This document shows, piece after piece, positions 51,288 through 58,799 of a DNA stretch of 64,000 nt. The stretch comes from [Clostridium] leptum DSM 753 (GTDB taxonomy: Bacteria; Bacillota; Clostridia; Oscillospirales; Acutalibacteraceae): NCBI GenBank assembly GCA_000154345.1, contig DS480350.1:248001-312000 (forward strand), read 5' to 3'. Made by a program: the position numbers and the translations under genes. Numbering within the stretch: the first letter of the stretch is position 1; each line of letters begins with the position of its first letter. Under the pieces are notes generated by a model. That model saw only the letters and a list, made by a program, of their open reading frames with translations, was not told where the DNA came from and did no database searches.

Positions 51288-52082
51288 ATGACACAGAACG
51301 AACGGCTGGATTTTCTGCTCCATTATCTGATAAAGGAGCGCAAAGAATATGAGAATATCCGTGTACTGGATTCCCATTCAGAAAAGCAGCGGTATCTGCG
51401 GAGCCTGATGAATGTGCGCCCGCCCTTACCGGTCAGCGCAGAATTTTTGAGCGTGCAGGACGCCTATTTGTCTGAACGCCTTGTCGAACGGGGCGTCACA
51501 AGATTTCAGGATTTGACGCCGGTACAGCCCGGCCTGTATCTCTGGAGGGGCGATATTACTACCCTTGCCGCCGACACTATTGTCAACGCGGCGAACAGTG
51601 GTATGCTGGGCTGCTTCGTTCCCTGCCACGGCTGCATCGACAACGCCATCCACACCTATGCGGGCGTACAGCTCCGTCTGGAATGTTCCGGACTGATGAA
51701 GCGGCAGGGGCATAAAGAAGAACCCGGTAGAGCGAAAATCACAAAAGCCTACAACCTGCCCTGCCGGTATGTGCTGCACACGATCGGCCCGGTCATCGGC
51801 GATGCTGTTGCGGTTTCCGACCGAAGGCTGCTGGCAGACTGCTACCGTTCCTGTCTTGATTTGGCGGCGAGACACGGGCTTCACAGCGTAGCGTTTTGCT
51901 GTATTTCCACCGGTGAGTTTCGTTTTCCCAACGAGCTGGCGGCACAGGTCGCTATTCAGACGGTGATCCAGTGGCAGCGGGAAAATCCAAACCAAATCGA
52001 GGTGATCTTCAATGTATTCAAGGAGCGGGACTACGACATCTACGAAAAGCTGCTCAGAGCAGATAGAAAAACTCAAATATGA
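51288..52082 (+). CDS. Zinc-macrodomain protein ADP-ribose hydrolase
   Basis: A 264-residue macrodomain protein of the zinc-dependent class linked to SirTM sirtuins. The ADP-ribose loop starts with G-D-I-T-T-L-A-A-D-T-I-V-N-A-A-N (residues 88-103). Directly after it is the zinc insert G-C-F-V-P-C-H-G-C-I-D-N-A-I-H with Cys109, Cys113, His114, Cys116 and His122. A second phosphate loop is C-I-S-T-G-E-F-R-F-P (205-214). In known pairs this enzyme removes the ADP-ribose that SirTM adds. CGGAGG precedes the ATG. Its last 71 bases overlap the SirTM gene. Confidence 0.9.
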   Translation: MTQNERLDFLLHYLIKERKEYENIRVLDSHSEKQRYLRSLMNVRPPLPVSAEFLSVQDAYLSERLVERGVTRFQDLTPVQPGLYLWRGDITTLAADTIVNAANSGMLGCFVPCHGCIDNAIHTYAGVQLRLECSGLMKRQGHKEEPGRAKITKAYNLPCRYVLHTIGPVIGDAVAVSDRRLLADCYRSCLDLAARHGLHSVAFCCISTGEFRFPNELAAQVAIQTVIQWQRENPNQIEVIFNVFKERDYDIYEKLLRADRKTQI

Positions 52083-52899
52083 AATTAAAACAGCCGATGC
52101 AATTGTGATCGGCGCAGGAGCCGGACTTTCTGCCTCTGCCGGCTTTACCTATACCGGCGAACGCTTTGAAAAATTTTTCGGCGATTTCATCGAAAAGTAC
52201 GGGCTTTCCGATATGTATTCCGGCGGCTTCTATCCCTTTGAAACCTTGGAAGAACACTGGGCGTACTGGAGCCGGTATATCTATATCAACCGCTATATGG
52301 ATGCGCCGAAGCCGATTTACAACGAGCTTCTCCGGCTCGTCGACGGCAAGGACTATTTTGTGCTGACCACTAATGTGGATCATTGCTTTCAAAAAGCCGG
52401 ATTTGATAAGAGCCGCCTGTTCTATACACAGGGAGATTACGGCCTCTGGCAGTGTTCAAAGCCCTGCCATCAGAAAACCTATCACAATGAAACGGTTGTC
52501 AGAAAAATGCTGGACAAACAAGAAAACAGAAAGATCCCCGGTAAGCTCGTGCCGTACTGCCCCGTCTGCGGTGCGCCTATGGCGATGAATCTGCGGACGG
52601 ATATGACCTTTGTGGAAGATGAGGGCTGGCACAATGCGGCTCGCCGCTACGAGGATTTCCTGCGCCGCCATACGGGACTGCATATCCTCTTTCTGGAACT
52701 GGGCGTAGGCAGCAATACTCCTGCTATCATCAAATATCCGTTTTGGAAGATGACCTATCAGAACCCGAAAACGGTTTACGCCTGCATCAATCTGGGAGAA
52801 GCTGTCTGCCCAGATGCCATCGCAAAACAATCTATCTGTATCAATACAGACCTTGCCGGTGTAATAACTGCTTTGAAGGAAGCGAAAAATGAAGCTTAA
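52012..52899 (+). CDS. Class M sirtuin (SirTM), protein mono-ADP-ribosyltransferase
   Basis: A 295-residue sirtuin of the SirTM class. NAD-binding G-A-G-A-G-L-S-A-S-A-G-F is at residues 34-45. T-T-N-V-D-H-C-F holds the conserved Asn121. The usual catalytic His is Gln140 (Y-T-Q-G-D-Y-G), as expected for SirTM, which transfers ADP-ribose rather than deacylates. A zinc ribbon has C148-x3-C152 and C183-x2-C186. Known SirTMs modify a lipoylated GcvH-like carrier; none is seen here, nor a lipoate ligase. The ATG at 52012 has GAGGTG seven bases upstream, inside the macrodomain gene, so the two are coupled. The substrate in this organism is open. Confidence 0.9.
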   Translation: MYSRSGTTTSTKSCSEQIEKLKYEIKTADAIVIGAGAGLSASAGFTYTGERFEKFFGDFIEKYGLSDMYSGGFYPFETLEEHWAYWSRYIYINRYMDAPKPIYNELLRLVDGKDYFVLTTNVDHCFQKAGFDKSRLFYTQGDYGLWQCSKPCHQKTYHNETVVRKMLDKQENRKIPGKLVPYCPVCGAPMAMNLRTDMTFVEDEGWHNAARRYEDFLRRHTGLHILFLELGVGSNTPAIIKYPFWKMTYQNPKTVYACINLGEAVCPDAIAKQSICINTDLAGVITALKEAKNEA

Positions 52900-53650
52900 A
52901 CAAAATGATGTCTCCGTTTTTTGAAAAGCATGTGGGAGCTTTCCCCAAAGCATTGACAAACATTTTGTCCTGCGGCGAATAATCAAGCAGCATGTTCCCC
53001 GCCGTGCGGCAGGAGCTTGTCTCGTTTGCTCAAAACAGACGGGAACAGATTTCCGCTCTGGAGCGGCAGTCCGTATGCAGCCAAAACCGACATAGGAAAA
53101 GCGACGAACGGAACACAGTACGGTATAAGCTTACAACCGGAGAATGGCCCGCGGTCGCAGAAGCCGGTGCGAAAGGTAGGATAAGTATATATGAAAGAGA
53201 CAAAAGACCTTATCTTCAACCTCGATATGATGTGAAGGCTTCCGCCAGAGTCGATAGGAGAAAACGAAATAGACGGCAATCGCAGACATTACTCCTAAAG
53301 CCGTTATTGAGAGCGGAAAGCTGATGTGCTTCAGATGAGAAGGCGGTTTCAAGCTAAAAATCGACGGCATGATTTATGATGTCAGAACTCATTCAGCACG
53401 ACTGGAAGGTAGAATGCCTTGGAGCAGTTTAAGGAAACAGCTTATCGGATAAATCGCAGAATGGGAAAGAGAGGCTAGGCATAGTAGGATAAATAAGCCT
53501 TTGTTATGCCTGGCTGCCGGAAAGGAGAAAAAATCAATGGGCAGCAGGAAGGAAAATAACGGCGCTGTACTGCCTGCCTGACCGTAGACGACGGCATATA
53601 AAGACCGCCCTTTCAGCGCATGGAAAGGAGGGCGGAAAACGGAGAAATCG
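52900..53650 (+). other. Degenerate region after the SirTM gene
   Basis: About 750 bases with broken frames. A plus-strand 25-codon frame beginning M-M-S-P-F-F-E-K-H-V-G-A follows SirTM directly and stops early; it may be the start of a lost gene. Minus-strand frames near 53000-53370 have membrane-like segments but no intact gene. No promoter or RNA gene is clear. Confidence 0.45.
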
Positions 53651-53659
53651 GCACCATAA

Positions 53660-54655
53660 AAGGCCTATCCCGCTTCAGGCGTGAGCAGGCTGACGCAGGT
53701 GGATCTGCCGCGGGGTATCCGCTTTATCGCCATACAGGAGAGAGTAGACATCTTGACCGGTGACGGCGTGGAGATGACGCCCTTCCACAATATTTCCAAG
53801 GAGTGGTATGCGGCGCAGACCTCCAAGAAAATCCGTGCGGTATGGCAGGCCAAAGCAGATAACGGCAGGCGAGTATCTTCCGCTGTTCCGTTTGGGCATA
53901 TGAAAGCCCCGAATGATAAAGAGAAATGGCTGATTGACGAGCCAGCCGCCAAAGCAGTACGTAAAATCTACGCGCTTTGTCTTGCCGGGCGCGGTGCGTC
54001 GCAGATCGCAAGACAGCTGGAGAAAGAGCAAATCCTTATTATAAATGCATCGACTGATTATATGCGAAAAAGATAGAAATCGGCTCTTGCAAATAGGATC
54101 AGAAAACGATTGTCGGCATTCTTGAAAACAGGCAGTACACCAGCTGTTCTGTGAATTTAATGCCGCTGCCGTCAGCTGCAAGGTGCATAAAACCATCTAC
54201 AAGCCAGAGGAAGAGCATCAGATCGTCTCGGATATTGCACAGGAGCCGATTATTGCCGAGGAGCAATGGTTAAGGAGAAGCTTTGCAGACATCGCCGCGG
54301 ACCTGCTGCGACAGGCAGAAAAGCTTGTTTTTGGGATGGGTGATATTTATCCCAACTGCGGCAAAAAGCTGCATTTCTGTACGGCAAAAGGCCTGAAACG
54401 CAACCAGAAATTCTGGAGATGTTAGAGGTGGTGGCTTTGAAGCTGTCCTTCGCACCTTACGGGAGGTGACCGATATTAAGGAGCTTCACGCCAACTATCG
54501 CCAATTTACTGATTGAGCGCATTGAAGTCCACAACAACGACAAGTACGACAGCTATTGCCATGCCAGGGCGGATATCTATTTCACAGTAGTGGGGATTCT
54601 GGACAGCCCTGTCAAAAAGGAAAGCCTTGATATGTATGAAAGAAGTCCAGGATAA
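53660..54655 (+). pseudogene. Decayed large serine recombinase (Tn4451/TnpX-like)
   Basis: Pieces of a serine recombinase lie in different frames. Near 53681-54076 the sequence has the E-W-Y-A-A-Q-T-S-K-K-I-R motif, P-F-G-H-M-K and D-E-P-A-A-K-A-V-R-K-I-Y of the recombinase domain. Near 54183-54425 are E-P-I-I-A-E-E-Q-W and a C-G-K-K-L-H-F-C zinc-ribbon half. Near 54500-54640 is a C-terminal I-E-R-I-E-V-H-N piece. The catalytic N-terminal domain is missing and several stops interrupt the rest, so it is inactive. It marks the right end of the accessory island and suggests that the island came by site-specific recombination. Confidence 0.75.
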
Positions 54656-54688
54656 TCGGCAAAGCTTCAAATTCGCAGCATAGCAAAA

Positions 54689-54725
54689 GATACCGTGCAG
54701 CACCTTCTAGGTGCTGCACGGTATC
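54689..54725 (-). terminator. Perfect hairpin downstream of nadC
   Basis: A 17-bp stem (GATACCGTGCAGCACCT with its complement) closes a TCT loop. On the minus strand it is followed by TCTTTTGC, so it probably ends the nad transcript. It can also act against read-through from the decayed recombinase. Confidence 0.65.
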
Positions 54726-54873
54726 CCTTATAAAATTACTTTCTTATCCGGCGCGCCTAATTTGGCAGGAACTCCTCTTTATTGCTCGTTTTAGCGGAAG
54801 GTCAGCCGTCGATGCTGTTCTTTCAGAGGCTTTTATATACCGCTTATTTACTGGCAGCTTCAATCGTTTTTCA

Positions 54874-55719
54874 TCATAAGGAAATTTTCATAGAAATGTC
54901 GAAGGCCTTTACCGAATGGGTGAGGGCCCCGATGGAGATGATGTCCACGCCGGTAGCGGCTACGGCCTGAATCGTGTCTGCGGTAATATTGCCGGAAGCC
55001 TCCAGCAGAGCTTTGCCGCCGGTGATTTTGACCGCCTCCGCCATTTGCTCTATCGTCATATTGTCCAGCATGATGATATCCGCTCCAGCCGCCAGAGCTT
55101 CTCTCAGCTCGTCCAGGCTCCGGGTTTCCACCTCGATTTTGGTCATATGGCCCACCTTTTCCCGCAGCTTGCTGATAGCGCTGGTAATACCGCCCCCTGC
55201 GTCGATATGATTATCCTTCAGCATGGCGGCGTCGGAGAGGTTAAAGCGGTGGTTTTTTCCGCCGCCTATGGTGACGGCATATTTTTGCAGGGCCCGGAGT
55301 CCGGGCAAGGTTTTGCGGGTATCCGCGATAGAGGCTTTGGTGCCCTTCGTCAGAGCCACAGCCTGGGCGGTTGCGGTGGCGATTCCGGACATGTGCTGCA
55401 AAAGGTTCAGAGCAGTTCGCTCCCCTTTCAGAAGCTGCCGGGCGTTTCCGGTAAATTCCGCGATCAGGTCGCCCTTTTCAACCGGGTCTCCGTCGGATTG
55501 ATAGGCTTTGGCGGAAAAGGTAGGATCTAACAGCTGAAAGACCCGAAAAGCGACCTCCAAGCCGCACAGCACTCCGGAGGCCTTCGCCACGAATTTCGCG
55601 GCGCCAGTCTGTTCAGGGGGCAGAAGATAGTCGGAGGTGACGTCCAGATAGTTGATATCCTCCTGAATCGCCCGTTTAATGAGATCGTCCACATAAAAGG
55701 AATTAAGCATCATTTTCAT
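54874..55719 (-). CDS. nadC: Quinolinate phosphoribosyltransferase (carboxylating)
   Basis: NadC makes nicotinate mononucleotide from quinolinate and PRPP with loss of CO2, the last step of de novo NAD synthesis before adenylation. The 281-residue protein matches the family in length. It has the E-R-T-A-L-N-L-L-Q-H-M-S-G-I-A-T motif, A-D-T-R-K-T-L-P-G-L-R, the H-R-F-N-L-S-D motif, and the K-I-E-V-E-T and D-N-M-T motifs that close the active site. It overlaps nadB by 17 bases, so the two are translated together. Confidence 0.96.
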   Translation of the reverse strand: MKMMLNSFYVDDLIKRAIQEDINYLDVTSDYLLPPEQTGAAKFVAKASGVLCGLEVAFRVFQLLDPTFSAKAYQSDGDPVEKGDLIAEFTGNARQLLKGERTALNLLQHMSGIATATAQAVALTKGTKASIADTRKTLPGLRALQKYAVTIGGGKNHRFNLSDAAMLKDNHIDAGGGITSAISKLREKVGHMTKIEVETRSLDELREALAAGADIIMLDNMTIEQMAEAVKITGGKALLEASGNITADTIQAVAATGVDIISIGALTHSVKAFDISMKISL

Positions 55720-57175
55720 TCAAAACCTCGCTTAAGATAATTTTCGCGCAGACCGCGGCGCTTTTCGCTTCCACAAAATCCTGGCCGCGGGCGTAGCCGC
55801 CGGTTTCCAGCTCCTGTAAAATTTGGTTGACGGTGCTGAGGCCCTCCTGAAAAGCCTCTGGCTTTGGAATGACAAAATAGGCATTCTGCAGGATTTCCCG
55901 GATCTTTGTCCGGTAGCCGTGGTGCATAGGCTTACCGCCCAGATTCACCTGTTCAGGGGCCGGCCCCAAGGGAGGCTGCTCCCGCTTCAGATGGGCGGAA
56001 ATATCCTGTGCAGCCCGTCTGCCGAATACCAGAGCCTCCAAAAGAGAATTGCTGGCCAGCCGGTTCCTGCCGTGAACCCCGGTATGGGAGCATTCACCCG
56101 CCGCGTACAGCCGGGAAACCCGGGTACGGGCGTTTAAATCCACGTTGATGCCGCCCATCAAATAATGCTGGCAGGGGAACACTGGAATCCAGTCGCTGGT
56201 GATATCGATTCCCTCGGTGAGACAGCGCTCATAGATCATAGGGAAACGGCTTTTTAGGAAATCCGGGTCCTTATACGTAATATCCAGATAGAAACGGTCG
56301 CTGCCGGTAGCGGCCATTTCCTGCATAATGGCATTGGATACCACATCCCGGGGGGCTAAATCTCCCCGAGAATCATATTTGGAGGTGAAATGGGCGCCGT
56401 AGCAGTTTAACAGATTGGCGCCCTCTCCCCGAACCGCCTCGGAAATCAAGAAGCGCTCCCGGTCCTTTTCCGCGGCAAAGGCGGTGGGATGAAATTGAAT
56501 CCAGCTCAAATGCTTGATTTCAGCTCCCAGCTCATGTGCAAACATAATGCCGTCGCCGGTAGCAATAGCGGAATTGGTGGTGTATTGGTAAATACGCCCG
56601 ATTCCTCCGGTAGCCAGCAGCACATAAGAAGCTCCCGCATAAAAAGCTTCTCCCTGATGCTGGACCCCGGCGTAGAAGCCGTTTTCCGTTTTTGTCAGGG
56701 AAAAGAGCAAAGCGTTTTCCAAAATCGTCACATTGGCAAGCCTTTTTACCCTATATAGCAGCTTGTCCACGATTTCTTTTCCGGTAGAATCCTTGTGGTG
56801 GGCGATCCGATGGCGGGAATGTCCCGCCTCCAGGGTCATCTGGATTCGGCCATCGCCGGCTAAGTCGAAATCCACTCCCAGACGCTGGATGTTCAGCACA
56901 TCCTGCGGCCCTTCGTTCACCAGGACACGCACCGCGTCGGGATTGTTTTGATGCTTGCCCGCGATCAAGGTGTCCTGAAAGTGAAGCTCCGGATCATCGT
57001 TTTCCCGATATACTACGGAAGCGACTCCGCCTTGCGCCAGGGAGCTGTTGGAAAGAGCGAGCTCCTTTTTGGAAAGCAGGAGGACTTTCGCCTCCTTTTC
57101 CAGGTTTAAAGCGGCGTAGAGGCCGGCGGCGCCGGCCCCTACGATGATAACGTCATAATTTTGCTCTTGGGGCAT
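55703..57175 (-). CDS. nadB: L-aspartate oxidase
   Basis: NadB oxidises L-aspartate to iminoaspartate with FAD; NadA then uses iminoaspartate. The 490-residue flavoprotein has the FAD Rossmann motif D-V-I-I-V-G-A-G-A-A-G-L-Y-A-A near residue 8, S-L-A-Q-G-G-V-A, H-S-R-H-R-I-A-H-H-K-D and an H-P-T-A motif, typical of the family. C-terminal helices complete the fumarate-reductase-like fold. The ATG at 57175 has GGGGAAAGGGG about ten bases upstream; this site is part of a tandem repeat array shared with argH. nadC starts inside its last codons. Confidence 0.96.
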   Translation of the reverse strand: MPQEQNYDVIIVGAGAAGLYAALNLEKEAKVLLLSKKELALSNSSLAQGGVASVVYRENDDPELHFQDTLIAGKHQNNPDAVRVLVNEGPQDVLNIQRLGVDFDLAGDGRIQMTLEAGHSRHRIAHHKDSTGKEIVDKLLYRVKRLANVTILENALLFSLTKTENGFYAGVQHQGEAFYAGASYVLLATGGIGRIYQYTTNSAIATGDGIMFAHELGAEIKHLSWIQFHPTAFAAEKDRERFLISEAVRGEGANLLNCYGAHFTSKYDSRGDLAPRDVVSNAIMQEMAATGSDRFYLDITYKDPDFLKSRFPMIYERCLTEGIDITSDWIPVFPCQHYLMGGINVDLNARTRVSRLYAAGECSHTGVHGRNRLASNSLLEALVFGRRAAQDISAHLKREQPPLGPAPEQVNLGGKPMHHGYRTKIREILQNAYFVIPKPEAFQEGLSTVNQILQELETGGYARGQDFVEAKSAAVCAKIILSEVLNENDA

Positions 57176-57186
57176 AATTACGATTC

Positions 57187-57440
57187 CCCTTTCCCCAGGC
57201 TGAGCCTGGACGCAACCCGCGCGTTGAATTGTTATAAATAAAACTAAAAGCGGCGCCCGCGAGGAAGGCGGTGCTGTAATAGCGATTGAAACCCAGGCTG
57301 AGCCTGGACACAGCCCGCGCGTTGAATTGTTATAAATAAAACCAAAAGCAACGCCCGCGAGGAAGGCAGTGCTGTAATAGCGATCGAAACCCAGGCTGGG
57401 CCTGGACGCAGCCCGCGCGTTGAATTGTTATAATAAAACT
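57187..57440 (-). repeat. 98-bp tandem repeat array upstream of nadB
   Basis: Read on the minus strand towards nadB, three copies of the core CCAGGCTCAGCCTGG lie at 57391, 57293 and 57195 (plus-strand coordinates), 98 bases apart. The gene-proximal copy runs into GGGGAAAGGGG, the nadB ribosome site. The spacer between cores contains an A/T-rich ATAACAATTCAA run and a CGCGCGGG part. The period and core match the array before argH at 20.5 kb, while the spacers differ. Confidence 0.9.
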
Positions 57441-57533
57441 AAAAGCAGCGCCTCCAGGAAAGCGGTTGACTAAGAGCTCAACAAATGTCAAGGCCTGGCA
57501 GGCGAAAAACAGTTCGACTAAGCTTCCGATATT

Positions 57534-57556
57534 TTGTGATATAGAAAATATCACAA
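57534..57556 (-). promoter_or_regulatory. Operator-like inverted repeat between nadA and nadB
   Basis: TTGTGATAT (57534-57542) and ATATCACAA (57548-57556) form a perfect 9-bp inverted repeat with a five-base loop. It lies between nadA and the repeat array, near TATAAA-like minus-strand boxes at about 57570-57595. It may bind a regulator of NAD synthesis or be a hairpin. Confidence 0.45.
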
Positions 57557-57647
57557 TGCGGTTTTAACTTTATATGATTTATCGATTATATGATAAAAAC
57601 ACAAAGAGGCTCAGCAAAAAGCTGGCAGCCTGCTGGCCGCGGCTATA

Positions 57648-58571
57648 TTAATTTCCATACCGCAGCATACTGGCAATGCTGCCTAAGGCTCTGAGCCGGA
57701 GAGATTCATCCAAGGTAATGACTTCGCCGCCCTTACCGGTCAAGGCGTCATATACTTGCTGTAAATTGGTCTTTTTCATATCGGCACAGGTCATTTTTTG
57801 GGGACAAAGCTGGTAAAGCTTCCGATCCGGAAATTCTAGAATGAGGTTGTCGTAGACGCCACGCTCGGTAGCCAGGATAATATCGTCATCACGGGTATTC
57901 ACATAGCTGATGATATCCTTGGTGGAACCGATCATATCGGCCAGCGCAACTGCTTCCCTAGGACACTCGGGATGGATCGCCACTTTAGCGCCGGGATGGG
58001 CAGCCTTTATGCTTAGAATATCCTGGGCGGTGATCTCGTTATGTACCGGGCAATAGCCGTTCATCAGGTGGATGTTTTTTTCTGGCACGGCATCGGCCAC
58101 AAAGGAGCCTAAATTTTTGTCAGGCAGGAATAAGATGTCCTGATAAGGAAGCTTTCTCACAATGGATACTGCGGAGGACGAGGTGACGCAGACATCCGCC
58201 AGGGCTTTCAGCTCAGCGGTGGTGTTTACATAAGCGCAGATTCCATGGTCCGGATGGGCTTTCCGGTATGCTTCCACCTCTTTTGGATTGATCTGCTCCG
58301 CCATTGGACAGCCGGCGTCAGGATGGGAGAGAACGACCTCCTTTTCCGGAGACAGAATCTTCAAGGTTTCCGCCATGAAGCGAACCCCGCACAAAAGCGC
58401 CCTGGGAGCCTCGAGGCTTTCGGCAGCCTTGGCCAAGGCGAAGGAATCTCCGGTTAAATCGGCTACCGCTAAAACCTCGGGGGGCTGGTAGGTATGGGCC
58501 AGAATTAGAGTGTTGTTTTTTTTCTTTTCACGCAGAATTTCGTCGATCAGCGCTTGGTCGTTCGGCAGCAT
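57648..58571 (-). CDS. nadA: Quinolinate synthase
   Basis: NadA condenses iminoaspartate with dihydroxyacetone phosphate to quinolinate and holds a 4Fe-4S cluster. The 307-residue protein has the A-H-T-Y-Q motif near residue 25 and F-M-A-E-T. The cluster ligands are Cys88 (D-A-G-C-P-M), Cys174 (N-G-Y-C-P-V-H) and Cys262 (the C-A-D-M-K-K region). S-S-S-A and H-P-E-C also fit the family. AAAGGGG lies about ten bases before the ATG. The 470-base gap to nadB holds the repeat array. The likely operon order is nadA-nadB-nadC. Confidence 0.95.
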   Translation of the reverse strand: MLPNDQALIDEILREKKKNNTLILAHTYQPPEVLAVADLTGDSFALAKAAESLEAPRALLCGVRFMAETLKILSPEKEVVLSHPDAGCPMAEQINPKEVEAYRKAHPDHGICAYVNTTAELKALADVCVTSSSAVSIVRKLPYQDILFLPDKNLGSFVADAVPEKNIHLMNGYCPVHNEITAQDILSIKAAHPGAKVAIHPECPREAVALADMIGSTKDIISYVNTRDDDIILATERGVYDNLILEFPDRKLYQLCPQKMTCADMKKTNLQQVYDALTGKGGEVITLDESLRLRALGSIASMLRYGN

Positions 58572-58709
58572 AATCGCCGTTACCCCTTTCAGCAGCGGGA
58601 AAACTTCCCGGTTACAAGCAAATTGCCTTTATTTTCTCTATTTTACCATAAAAATGGATTAAAGAAAACTATTAATAAATTCTTAACAAAAGAATTTTGA
58701 AAACAATGC

Positions 58710-58738
58710 TTGATTTTTTTAGTGAAAACAGGTAAAAT
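58710..58738 (+). promoter_or_regulatory. Sigma-A type promoter of the sodium:solute symporter
   Basis: TTGATT at 58710-58715 and TAAAAT at 58733-58738 are separated by 17 bases. The transcript start is near 58745, so the 30-bp palindrome that follows lies in the first transcribed bases. Confidence 0.7.
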
Positions 58739-58749
58739 TTCTTTTGTGG

Positions 58750-58779
58750 TTTAAAGCATCGATTAATCGATGCTTTAAA
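58750..58779 (+). promoter_or_regulatory. 30-bp perfect palindrome in the symporter leader
   Basis: TTTAAAGCATCGATT at 58750-58764 is followed immediately by its exact complement at 58765-58779. It begins about five bases after the predicted transcript start and ends seven bases before AAAGGAGG. It can be a dimeric repressor operator or a 5'-UTR hairpin that blocks or protects the start. Confidence 0.7.
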
Positions 58780-58799
58780 GTGATAAAGGAGGAAGGGCA

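Noticed and set aside
52992..53370. Overlapping plus- and minus-strand frames after SirTM, some membrane-like
   Set aside because: Short, mutually overlapping and broken; no intact family could be named, so they are treated as degenerate DNA.
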